A DNA stretch of 5,495 nucleotides from NCBI GenBank assembly GCA_947483545.1, contig CANKNP010000338.1, positions 1-5,495 of the forward strand. The letters are read 5' to 3'. Position numbers and translations under genes: made by a program. The notes below the pieces were generated by a model, which worked only from the letters and a program-made list of their open reading frames with translations, was not told where the DNA came from and made no database searches. Of this stretch, positions 1 to 5,495 are shown piece by piece. Each line of letters opens with the position of its first letter. Within the stretch, counting starts at the first letter, position 1. This DNA is from Deltaproteobacteria bacterium (GTDB lineage: Bacteria; Myxococcota; UBA796; SXON01).

Positions 1-337
<337 letters not shown>

Positions 338-346
338 TTTCTTTTA

Positions 347-350
347 CCTT
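347..350 (-). promoter_or_regulatory. Shine-Dalgarno of the RRM gene
   Basis: On the minus strand AAGG (within TAAGGT) lies 9 nt before the ATG at 337, in an A-rich stretch unusual for this GC-rich window. It decides the RRM start. It contrasts with the radical SAM and kinase genes, which have no visible Shine-Dalgarno. Confidence 0.6.
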
Positions 351-381
351 ATTCCTACGTGGCAGCCTGCAAAGCCGGACC

Positions 382-435
382 AAACACGTTTTCTGTTTAC
401 GAGCTCCCGGGGGGGAGACCCTGGCGGATCCAGGG
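382..435. repeat. Cluster of small inverted repeats in the divergent intergenic region
   Basis: Three short inverted repeats lie in the presumed 5' leader of the RRM gene. AAACA/TGTTT (382-386 and 394-398) sits in an AT-richer patch. CTCCC/GGGAG (404-408 and 413-417) has a G4 loop. CCCTGG/CCAGGG (419-424 and 430-435) is a perfect 6-bp stem with a 5-nt loop. Their position upstream of an RNA-binding protein gene is suggestive of leader structure, but short G/C stems arise easily by chance here. Confidence 0.4.
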
Positions 436-490
436 CGAGGCGCGACTAACCGACCTGTGGAGAATGTGAAGGCGTTTTCGTGGGCTCCCT

Positions 491-515
491 GAAAAAAACC
501 CCCGACGGGGCGGGG
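491..515 (-). terminator. Intrinsic-terminator-like hairpin with T7 tract
   Basis: Read on the minus strand, CCCCG (515-511) can pair with CGGGG (504-500), leaving a 6-nt loop; an alternative CCCC-GTC-GGGG pairing is also possible. It is followed by G and seven T (498-492). That is the form of a compact rho-independent terminator. It points toward the RRM gene and lies about 155 nt upstream of its ATG. It is either a leader attenuator, if the RRM promoter is further upstream, or a block on antisense transcription coming out of the radical SAM region. The stem is only 5 bp. Confidence 0.4.
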
Positions 516-561
516 AACGCGCCCCGGCGTGACCCGGCTCACCCTTCGGCCCGGCGGCCTC

Positions 562-578
562 TGCTACGCTGGCAGCTA
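562..578 (+). promoter_or_regulatory. Putative extended -10 promoter giving a leaderless radical SAM mRNA
   Basis: TACGCT (565-570) resembles the sigma-70 -10 element and is preceded by TGC (562-564), the extended -10 signature. The hexamer ends exactly 7 nt before the ATG at 578, so transcription would begin at or next to the start codon. No Shine-Dalgarno precedes the ATG, which agrees with leaderless translation. No good -35 hexamer is visible at 16-18 bp spacing (542-547 is CCCTTC). Confidence 0.45.
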
Positions 579-2080
579 TGCGCGTCACCCTCGTCAACCC
601 GCCCCTCGACACCGTCCTCCAGCACGGCCACGTGAGCCCGGTGACGGCGTACCTGTTCTACAACTCGGCACCGCTGGGGTTGCTGTACATCGCCGCGATG
701 CTGGAGCGACACGGCCACACGGTGTACTGCATCGACGCTGCGGCCGAGCGGCTTGATGTCGCAGGCACCGTGCGGCGGATCGACGGCACCCGGCCCGACG
801 TGATCGGCATCGGGTCCACGACGGTCGTGTTCGAGACGACCAAGCTCCTCGCAGCGGCGTGCAAGGGCGCGATGCCGTCCACACCCATCGTGCTGGGCGG
901 CTACCACGTCACGCTGCTGCCAGAAGAGGCGATGCGAACCCCGGAGTTTGACGTGGGCGCGCTGGGCGAGGGCGAGCACACGATGTTGGAGCTCTGCGAG
1001 GCTTTTGCGGGCCGTCGATCCCTCGATGATGTGCAGTCCATCTGCTTCCGAAGGCCCGACGGCACGGTCCACTTCACCCCCTCCCGCGCCCGGTTCAAGA
1101 ACCTCGACGAGCTGCCCTTCCCGGCCCGGCACCTGCTGCCCGCCGACATCTACAAGCCCATCCCGATCGACGAGCACGCCTCACCGAAGTTCTCGATGAT
1201 CACCTCGCGCGGCTGCCCGCACGCCTGTGCGTTCTGCCAGAAGTCGAAGTCCGGCTACCGGTCGCACTCCCCGGCCTACATCGCCGACGAGGTGGAGCAT
1301 CTGGTGCGGGACTTTGGAGCCCGGGACATCGCTTTCGTCGATTCGCTGTTCTGCGCGTCCAAGAAACGAGTGATGGGGATCATGGACGAGTTCAGCCGCC
1401 GCAAGATCGCGGAGAAGGTGAGCTGGACGTGCTCGTCGCGCGTGGAGGTCGTGGACAAGGAGCTGCTGCAGCGCATGAAGGACAACGGTTGCTGGCGCAC
1501 CCGGTTCGGGATCGAGAGCGGCAGCGACCGGGTGTTGGACTTCATCTCGAAGGGCATCACCAAGGACAAGATCCGAGCGGCGATCACTGCGGCGCACGAG
1601 GTGGGGCTGCGGCCCAAGGCGTTCTTCATCGTCGGGCACATGCCGGACACCGCCGCGACGATCCGGGAGACCATCGAGTTCGCGAAGACCATCCCGCTGC
1701 ACGACGTGACCGTGCAAATCAACACGCTGCTGCCGAAGACGCCGCAGATGGAGATGTGGGAGCGCGAAGGCTCGAAGTGGGGCCGATTGGTGAACGAGAG
1801 CACGGACGAGAAGTCGTTCTGGGAGCCGACGTTCGTGCCCTGGGGCCTTGAGCCCGAGGACATCATCTCGTTCCATCGCCAGTTCTACCGGGAGTTCTAC
1901 TTCCGGCCCATCACGATCGCGCGGCACTTGGAGACGATCCAGAGCTGGCGCGACGTCTACAAGTACATGTCGGCGTCGAACTTGTTCAGCTTCTTGTTCT
2001 ACAACGCCGAGAAGCCGAGCCTGGACATGCTGAAGAGCGCGTTCGGCAGCGGACAGGCGGATGAGATGGCGGCGAAGTAA
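578..2080 (+). CDS. Cobalamin-binding-domain radical SAM protein
   Basis: This 500-residue protein has the two-domain build of B12-dependent radical SAM enzymes (class B-type methylase/BchE-like superfamily). The N-terminal part (about 1-160) is a B12-binding Rossmann-like domain, with VNPP at 6-9, PLGLLYIAAML at 32-42, VLGGYHVT and LGEGEHT, the standard landmarks of this family. The classical DxHxxG cobalamin motif is not visible, as is common in this group, so base-off binding is possible. The radical SAM domain holds Cys213, Cys217 and Cys220 (RGCPHACAFC), the CxxxCxxC site for the 4Fe-4S cluster that cleaves SAM, and later the family motif GIESGSDRVLDFISKG. The C-terminal region contains FYREFYFRP, typical of these proteins. 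It is full length with no frameshift. The start is fixed by family alignment (residue 2 onward, RVTLVNPP) and by a -10-like element just upstream. The substrate is unknown: methylation or another radical rearrangement of a cytoplasmic metabolite, lipid or peptide are all open. Confidence 0.93.
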   Translation: MRVTLVNPPLDTVLQHGHVSPVTAYLFYNSAPLGLLYIAAMLERHGHTVYCIDAAAERLDVAGTVRRIDGTRPDVIGIGSTTVVFETTKLLAAACKGAMPSTPIVLGGYHVTLLPEEAMRTPEFDVGALGEGEHTMLELCEAFAGRRSLDDVQSICFRRPDGTVHFTPSRARFKNLDELPFPARHLLPADIYKPIPIDEHASPKFSMITSRGCPHACAFCQKSKSGYRSHSPAYIADEVEHLVRDFGARDIAFVDSLFCASKKRVMGIMDEFSRRKIAEKVSWTCSSRVEVVDKELLQRMKDNGCWRTRFGIESGSDRVLDFISKGITKDKIRAAITAAHEVGLRPKAFFIVGHMPDTAATIRETIEFAKTIPLHDVTVQINTLLPKTPQMEMWEREGSKWGRLVNESTDEKSFWEPTFVPWGLEPEDIISFHRQFYREFYFRPITIARHLETIQSWRDVYKYMSASNLFSFLFYNAEKPSLDMLKSAFGSGQADEMAAK

Positions 2081-2088
2081 GCGGGCAG

Positions 2089-2520
2089 ATGCTGTGGCTC
2101 CTCGCTTGTGCGCCTGAACCGGAACCGAATGACACTGCGCTGATCGTGGACGCGCCGGACGATGTGGAGCTGAACGACCAGGACGGCGGCATCGAGGTGA
2201 TCGTGACCGGTGGCTCGGCGCCAGGCTACTCGCTCGGGGCCGTGTTGCCCGCGCGTGAGTTCACTGCGGAGGGGTGCCTCGCGGAGGACGACGTGTGCCA
2301 TACGCTGGGGGCGGACGGCGGATTCTTCGAGGTGGACAAGGACTGCGAGGCGCCCAGCGACGCGCTGAGCTGCATCCCGGAGGACTACTACCGGGCCGGG
2401 TCGATGACCTTCGTGCTCAAGCCCTCGATCGGGAGCGGCTGCTGGGTCTGGGGGAGCGAGACCGCCTACTACGACGCGCTGAGCTGCGAGATCACCGGGT
2501 GGGACAACGAGAGCTATTGA
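2089..2520 (+). CDS. Small cysteine-rich lipoprotein, function unknown
   Basis: This 143-residue protein starts MLWLLAC, so Cys7 sits in a lipobox (L-L-A-C) and would become the acylated first residue. It is followed by a Pro/Glu/Asp-rich tether (8-32). The signal is extremely short and lacks a basic n-region, but no earlier start exists because an in-frame TGA lies at 2062. The mature part has six further cysteines (63, 70, 86, 95, 118, 133), an even number consistent with three periplasmic disulfides, plus a CWVWG motif (118-122) and two copies of DALSC (91-95, 129-133). It is strongly acidic. It follows the radical SAM gene by 8 bp with only a weak GCGGGC ribosome-binding candidate, so it is probably in the same transcript. 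I do not recognise a named family; role and any link to the radical SAM enzyme are inference. It is convergent with the next gene, 6 bp away. Confidence 0.75.
   Translation: MLWLLACAPEPEPNDTALIVDAPDDVELNDQDGGIEVIVTGGSAPGYSLGAVLPAREFTAEGCLAEDDVCHTLGADGGFFEVDKDCEAPSDALSCIPEDYYRAGSMTFVLKPSIGSGCWVWGSETAYYDALSCEITGWDNESY
2358..2487 (+). repeat. Exact 16-bp direct repeat inside the lipoprotein gene
   Basis: The 16-mer CGACGCGCTGAGCTGC occurs at 2358-2373 and again at 2472-2487. The copies are 114 bp apart (38 codons, in frame) and both encode DALSC. Identity at every codon position suggests a recent internal duplication or gene conversion, though strong codon bias could also give it. Confidence 0.6.
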
Positions 2521-2526
2521 CTCCGC

Positions 2527-3435
2527 CTACCTGCGCACCTTGACCGCCTCGCCAGCGGGCACATCCACGGGCAGCAGCCGCCACTTCCCGCCGATCTGCA
2601 CGTAGACGTCGGCGCCGAGCACGACCCAACGCACGGGGCGGGGGAGAGCGGCGATGAGGGAGGTGACCGTGCCGCGGCCCTCCTCCGTGGCGAGCCCCAA
2701 GAGGATGTCCGAAGGGTACGCGCCGAGCACCGCGACGGTGACGGTGGCGCCAGGGGCGAACTGCACACGAAGGGTCGGGGCACCCCGCACCTGCACGAGG
2801 TGGAGGCCGGCCGGCAAGGGGATTCCGTCTGGCGGGGGGGAGACCTCCCGCCCGTCGATGACCACGGTGGCGACGGGCGGGTCGAAGCTGAGCCGGCTGG
2901 ACCGGATGGCTTCCGGACGGAGTCGCTCGGCGGCGGCGGCGGCGGCGGGCGGAAAACGGGAGTCCCAAGCGGCGAGCGGGTCGATGGCCAGCCATTGGCG
3001 AAACCCCGCCTCCGCCCTGGCGGCATCCCCCGACGCCCACCCGACATACCCGTCGAGGAGGTAGAGCCGGGACAGCGCCTTGCCTTCAATGTCCAGGCTC
3101 GCGCAAGGGAGCCGCCGCTCCGCCTCCATGATCTCCAGCCGCGCCTTGTCGAATTCGGAGAACCGGACCAGGCCCTCGATCTCCCGGAGCCGCATCCCAA
3201 GCTCCACGGGACCGCTGTCCGCACACGACTCCACCACGCCGAGCGCGCCCCGAACCCAGGGAACGCCCCCCTGAGCGACGGCCGACCAGACCGCGATCCG
3301 TACGTCGTCCCCGACAACGGCCCCGCGGCGTTGAACCTCCAGCAAAGCGCTCGCCGGGTCAGTGCCTTCGTAGAGGATCAGGTCCTCGGCCGCAGCGCTC
3401 GCCAGGAGGCACCCGAGCAGGATCAACGGCGACAT
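2527..3435 (-). CDS. Exported protein with helical (TPR-like) region and PEGA-like domain, kinase partner
   Basis: From the ATG at 3435 the protein has 302 residues. It begins with an uncharged hydrophobic export signal (residues 1-16, MSPLILLGCLLASAAA) before EDLILY. Cleavage after AAA is most likely; Cys9 in LLGC could instead be a lipobox. Residues about 80-155 are amphipathic helices with TPR-like character (GDAARAEAGFRQWLAIDP), followed by WDSRFPP and an alanine run. Residues about 180-240 (ATVVIDGREVSPPP and PAGLHLVQVRG) match the PEGA pattern: a variable turn, a short beta hairpin and GxHxVxV. The C-terminal 60 residues are unassigned. An earlier GTG at 3462 would add nine residues (MLGLRDAGG) and spoil the export signal, so 3435 is preferred. 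The start overlaps the kinase gene by 13 bp, implying translational coupling. Likely a periplasmic or envelope partner of the kinase; this function is inferred. Confidence 0.75.
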   Translation of the reverse strand: MSPLILLGCLLASAAAEDLILYEGTDPASALLEVQRRGAVVGDDVRIAVWSAVAQGGVPWVRGALGVVESCADSGPVELGMRLREIEGLVRFSEFDKARLEIMEAERRLPCASLDIEGKALSRLYLLDGYVGWASGDAARAEAGFRQWLAIDPLAAWDSRFPPAAAAAAERLRPEAIRSSRLSFDPPVATVVIDGREVSPPPDGIPLPAGLHLVQVRGAPTLRVQFAPGATVTVAVLGAYPSDILLGLATEEGRGTVTSLIAALPRPVRWVVLGADVYVQIGGKWRLLPVDVPAGEAVKVRR

Positions 3436-4928
3436 TCCGCCTGCGTCACGAAGTCCCAGCACACCTTGGTCGCTTCCCCTTCGCGGATGGTGACGCTAAG
3501 CGCGCCTTCTGGCTGATCCGGGGCGCTGAACGTGAGCCGGTGGGTGCCGACGGAGAGGTCCACGTTGAGCAGGGGGGCGCTCTGGGGCGGCTGCCCATCC
3601 ACGCGAACGGAGCCCAAGGGCTCGGTGTTGGCGAAGAGCTTGCCCAACGCGGCGGGCACGGGCGGGGGGCGGGGCGGAGGCGGGATTTGAATCTGAAGCT
3701 CCACGTCCACCGGTCCGGGGACCTCGCCCGCTACGGGTTCTTCAGCGGGGACCTCTTCGACGAGGACCTCGGCCGTCCGAACCGGTGTGGGGGGCGCGGC
3801 GGGCGGCGGCGGAGCCTCGCTGGGGATGCTCAGCCCGAGGGCGACCAATGCGAGCACCACGATGCCGGCGATCCCCATCACCATCCGACCGCGCCGTGTG
3901 TTCGCGGCGACGTCGTCGGCGATCTCCCGGAGCTCAGCCTCCTCGATCGAACGCGGCGGCGCGGGCAGCCGGGATGGCGACGACCTGCCGTCGGTTGGCA
4001 CGAGCGCGGTCGGGCCGGCGAGGGAGTTCCCAGCGATCGACGGGAAAACCGTGCGATTGCCGGGATCCTCGTTGGTCGGATCGTCGGGCGGGACGACGCC
4101 GAGGAGGTCGCTGGACCCCTGCCGGCGAATCGTCGCGTCCGCCTCGCGCAACGCGGCGATCATGGCCTCCGCGGAGGGGTAGCGCTCGCCCGGGTCGTAG
4201 CGACCGGCGCGGATGATCACGTCGGACAGCGGCGAGGGCACGCCCTTGAAGATGCGCGCGTGTAAATTATCAGCGTATAAAGCGGGTGGTGCTCGCCCCC
4301 GGAGGACGGCGAACATGGTGCCCGCGACCGCGTAAAGGTCGGACTGCACCGTGGCCTTTGTCGCGTCCGCGTTGATCTCCGGCGCCATGTACTCCATGGT
4401 CCCGAGCCGGGCGCCTGTCATGGTGACCGCGCGCTCGCGGCCTTGGAGCCGGGCAATTCCGAAATCGCCGACCTTCGGGCCCGCGTGGGGGCAGATCAGC
4501 ACGTTGTGAGGCTTCATGTCCCTGTGCACGACGCCGTGCTGGTGGGCATGGGCCAGCCCGGCCAACACCTTGCACATCGTCTCGATGGCGAGCCCGATGG
4601 GCAGCGGGCCAGACGCCTCCACCTGGCTCATGAGGCTGCCCCCGGCCAGCAGCTCCATCACGATGAACGCGCGCTCGCCGTCCGTTCCGACGTCCTGGAC
4701 GGCGACGATCTGCGGATGCTGAAGGCGCGCCATGGTCTGCGCCTCTTCCTCAAATCGAGCGCGCAGCTTGGCGCTCGTCGCGAGGTTGGGATCGATGATC
4801 TTGATCGCCCGCTCGACTTGCAGGCGGGTGTCGAAGGCACGGTAGACCGTGGCCATCCCGCCTTGGCCCAAGAGGGCGACCAGACGGTAACGGCCGTCGC
4901 ACAACGGGAGCGGGGTCTGCAAGTCCAT
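3423..4928 (-). CDS. Membrane-anchored Ser/Thr protein kinase with PEGA-like extracytoplasmic end
   Basis: This 501-residue Hanks-type (PknB-like) kinase phosphorylates Ser/Thr on target proteins. All catalytic elements are intact: glycine loop GQGGMATVY (21-29), Lys43 in AIK, Glu62 in helix C, catalytic loop HRDMKPHN (Asp137, Lys139, Asn142), DFG at 155-157, activation-loop Thr169/Thr171 and APE at 182-184. After the kinase domain (to about 268) come a variable linker, one membrane helix (about 349-368, preceded by basic RRGR) and a proline-rich spacer. The last 75 residues form a PEGA-like domain (SVRVDGQPP, GTHRLTFSAP) ending in a CWDF motif, with Cys490 and Cys499 able to form a disulfide. 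So it has a cytoplasmic kinase and a periplasmic sensor. The frame stays open upstream to 5378, but the ATG at 4928 puts GRY at residue 12, as in the family, and has a -10-like element just before it. The gene overlaps its exported partner by 13 bp. The phosphorylation target is unknown. Confidence 0.95.
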   Translation of the reverse strand: MDLQTPLPLCDGRYRLVALLGQGGMATVYRAFDTRLQVERAIKIIDPNLATSAKLRARFEEEAQTMARLQHPQIVAVQDVGTDGERAFIVMELLAGGSLMSQVEASGPLPIGLAIETMCKVLAGLAHAHQHGVVHRDMKPHNVLICPHAGPKVGDFGIARLQGRERAVTMTGARLGTMEYMAPEINADATKATVQSDLYAVAGTMFAVLRGRAPPALYADNLHARIFKGVPSPLSDVIIRAGRYDPGERYPSAEAMIAALREADATIRRQGSSDLLGVVPPDDPTNEDPGNRTVFPSIAGNSLAGPTALVPTDGRSSPSRLPAPPRSIEEAELREIADDVAANTRRGRMVMGIAGIVVLALVALGLSIPSEAPPPPAAPPTPVRTAEVLVEEVPAEEPVAGEVPGPVDVELQIQIPPPPRPPPVPAALGKLFANTEPLGSVRVDGQPPQSAPLLNVDLSVGTHRLTFSAPDQPEGALSVTIREGEATKVCWDFVTQAECRR

Positions 4929-4935
4929 CGCAGAC

Positions 4936-4941
4936 AGTCTA
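4936..4941 (-). promoter_or_regulatory. Putative -10 element of a leaderless kinase mRNA
   Basis: On the minus strand TAGACT (4941-4936) matches TATAAT at four of six positions, including both outer Ts. It is followed by exactly 7 nt and then the kinase ATG, the same spacing as at the radical SAM gene. There is no Shine-Dalgarno. The nearest -35-like hexamer, TTGCCC (4961-4956), has a spacer of only 14 bp and lies inside a perfect palindrome. Confidence 0.4.
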
Positions 4942-4950
4942 CTCTGTTCT

Positions 4951-4970
4951 GTGGGGGGCAAGCCCCCCAC
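4951..4970. repeat. Perfect 20-bp palindrome with 9-bp arms upstream of the kinase
   Basis: GTGGGGGGC and GCCCCCCAC are exact reverse complements separated by AA. The element sits 23-42 nt before the kinase ATG, over the place where the -35 would be. It could be an operator, the stem of a terminator for the upstream XdhC gene (no T tract follows on either strand), or one copy of a dispersed palindromic repeat. The sequence alone does not decide. Confidence 0.6.
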
Positions 4971-4989
4971 GCCCCCCGCTCGCCGCGGT

Positions 4990-5014
4990 GCGCTCGGGTA
5001 CGAGCGCATACCCG
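4990..5014. repeat. Overlapping, mutually exclusive inverted repeats
   Basis: GCGCTCG (4990-4996) pairs perfectly with CGAGCGC (5001-5007) over a GGTA loop. Alternatively CGGGTA (4995-5000) pairs perfectly with TACCCG (5009-5014) over an 8-nt loop. The two stems share bases, so only one can form at a time. It lies in the untranslated space between the XdhC and kinase genes. Confidence 0.5.
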
Positions 5015-5040
5015 GCGTCGGCGGGGCACGGGCACTGGGG

Positions 5041-5058
5041 GGCGGGGGGGACCCCGCC
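5041..5058 (-). terminator. GC-only hairpin after the XdhC gene
   Basis: GGCGGGG (5041-5047) and CCCCGCC (5052-5058) form a perfect 7-bp stem with a 4-nt loop, 17 nt beyond the XdhC stop codon on the minus strand. No T tract follows, so this is at best a weak or factor-assisted terminator or an mRNA 3'-end stabiliser. Confidence 0.3.
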
Positions 5059-5074
5059 GATTTGCCGCGGCGTT

Positions 5075-5495
5075 TCACGGCACGGTCGGAATCACCAAGG
5101 GAGGGACCAAGCCGCCCTTCTGCCGGCGAACCTGAACCCATTGCGCTGCGACACTCACGGCGATCTCCTCGGGCGTCTCCGCGCCGATGTCGAGGCCGAC
5201 CGGGGACCGCAGCGACGCGAACCGTGCCGGATCCATGCCCGCTGCGCGCAGCCGGAGGAAGAACCGGGTGACTTTGACCTTCGACCCGATGAGGCCGATC
5301 CAAGCCCAGGCGCGAGGGAGCAGGATCTCGATGAGGTCTTGATCCAGCGCGTGCTCGTGCGTGGTGACGAACACCCAACGGGTCGGGGCGCCGTCGAGGG
5401 TCCGTGCGTAGGCCCGCGCATCGACCAGGAGGCGCTCGGCGAACGGGAAGCGCTCGGGGGAGTTCCAGTCCTCGCGGTCGTCCACGACGGTCACA
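5075..5495 (-). CDS. XdhC/CoxI-family molybdenum cofactor maturation protein (N-terminus outside window)
   Basis: Only the C-terminal 140 or so residues are in the window; the stop TGA is at 5077-5075. They form the Rossmann-like XdhC C-terminal domain, with VVDDREDWNSPERFP, then THEHALDQDLIEILL (family form THGHALD), GLIGSKVK (family form GLIGSxxK), and SPVGLDIGAETPEEIAVSVAAQ, the diagnostic C-terminal motif. Known members bind the molybdenum cofactor and help insert its sulfurated form into xanthine dehydrogenase and related hydroxylases. Whether this one serves xanthine dehydrogenase, CO dehydrogenase or another enzyme depends on genes to the right, not seen here. Glu replaces Gly in the THGHALD motif, a minor deviation. 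The GTG at 5494 is almost certainly an internal Val, not the start. The gene is 146 bp upstream of the kinase on the same strand, with hairpins between them, so separate transcription is likely. Confidence 0.88.
   Translation of the reverse strand, partial: VTVVDDREDWNSPERFPFAERLLVDARAYARTLDGAPTRWVFVTTHEHALDQDLIEILLPRAWAWIGLIGSKVKVTRFFLRLRAAGMDPARFASLRSPVGLDIGAETPEEIAVSVAAQWVQVRRQKGGLVPPLVIPTVP

Noticed and set aside
443..470. Possible minus-strand promoter for the RRM gene (TTCACA, 16 bp, TAGTCG)
   Set aside because: The -35 is good but the -10 matches the consensus at only two of six positions, too weak to list as a feature.
1181..1927. Long minus-strand open frame opposite the radical SAM gene
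   Set aside because: Its composition (Arg, His, Leu, Pro rich, no domain motif) is the usual antisense shadow of a GC-rich gene, and the plus-strand protein here has conserved motifs.
2930..2950. GGC trinucleotide run inside the kinase-partner gene
   Set aside because: It encodes a short alanine run after the helical region, a common linker in GC-rich genes, and needs no other explanation.
2800..3516. 238-residue plus-strand open frame opposite the kinase partner
   Set aside because: Low-complexity Gly/Arg/Pro content, no start signal and no recognisable domain; the minus-strand frame has an export signal and family-like segments.
3540..4265. 241-residue plus-strand open frame opposite the kinase
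   Set aside because: Antisense shadow of an unambiguous kinase gene; Arg/Gly-rich with no motif.
4929..5378. Extension of the kinase frame by 150 residues up to 5378
   Set aside because: It runs through the XdhC gene on the same strand and through the palindromes, has low-complexity Pro/Arg-rich content, and kinases of this type start shortly before the GRY motif, as with the ATG at 4928.

Overview
The window is very GC-rich, with many long overlapping open frames on both strands as expected when third codon positions are mostly G/C. Its gene content fits a complex Gram-negative deltaproteobacterium, most likely Myxococcota-like. This rests on a membrane-anchored eukaryote-like Ser/Thr kinase with PEGA-like sensor ends, a lipoprotein with a very short signal, an RRM/glycine-rich RNA-binding protein and an XdhC-family protein. 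The taxonomic placement is inference. Layout, left to right: (1) minus strand, a 3'-truncated RRM RNA-binding protein with a glycine-rich tail (1-337); (2) a 240-bp divergent intergenic region holding two hairpins, one followed by a T7 tract on the minus strand, and a putative extended -10 promoter; (3) plus strand, a complete cobalamin-binding-domain radical SAM protein (578-2080), followed 8 bp later by a small cysteine-rich lipoprotein (2089-2520); (4) only 6 bp away and convergent, a minus-strand pair made of a membrane Ser/Thr protein kinase (4928-3423) and an exported protein whose start overlaps the kinase end (3435-2527); (5) a 146-bp intergenic region rich in perfect inverted repeats (4929-5074); (6) the 3' part of an XdhC-family gene, cut by the right edge (5495-5075). 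How the genes relate: the kinase and its downstream partner look like one translationally coupled unit. Both carry an extracytoplasmic PEGA-like beta module, so a kinase plus periplasmic partner signalling pair is a reasonable guess. The radical SAM gene and the lipoprotein look like a second, two-gene transcription unit, but the substrate of the enzyme cannot be read from the sequence. The radical SAM gene and the kinase gene share the same start architecture: a -10-like hexamer ends exactly 7 nt before the ATG with no Shine-Dalgarno, which suggests leaderless mRNAs. I found no tRNA, rRNA, CRISPR array, insertion sequence, phage gene or clearly novel defence system. The least explained items are the radical SAM/lipoprotein pair, the kinase/PEGA partner pair and the structured intergenic regions.
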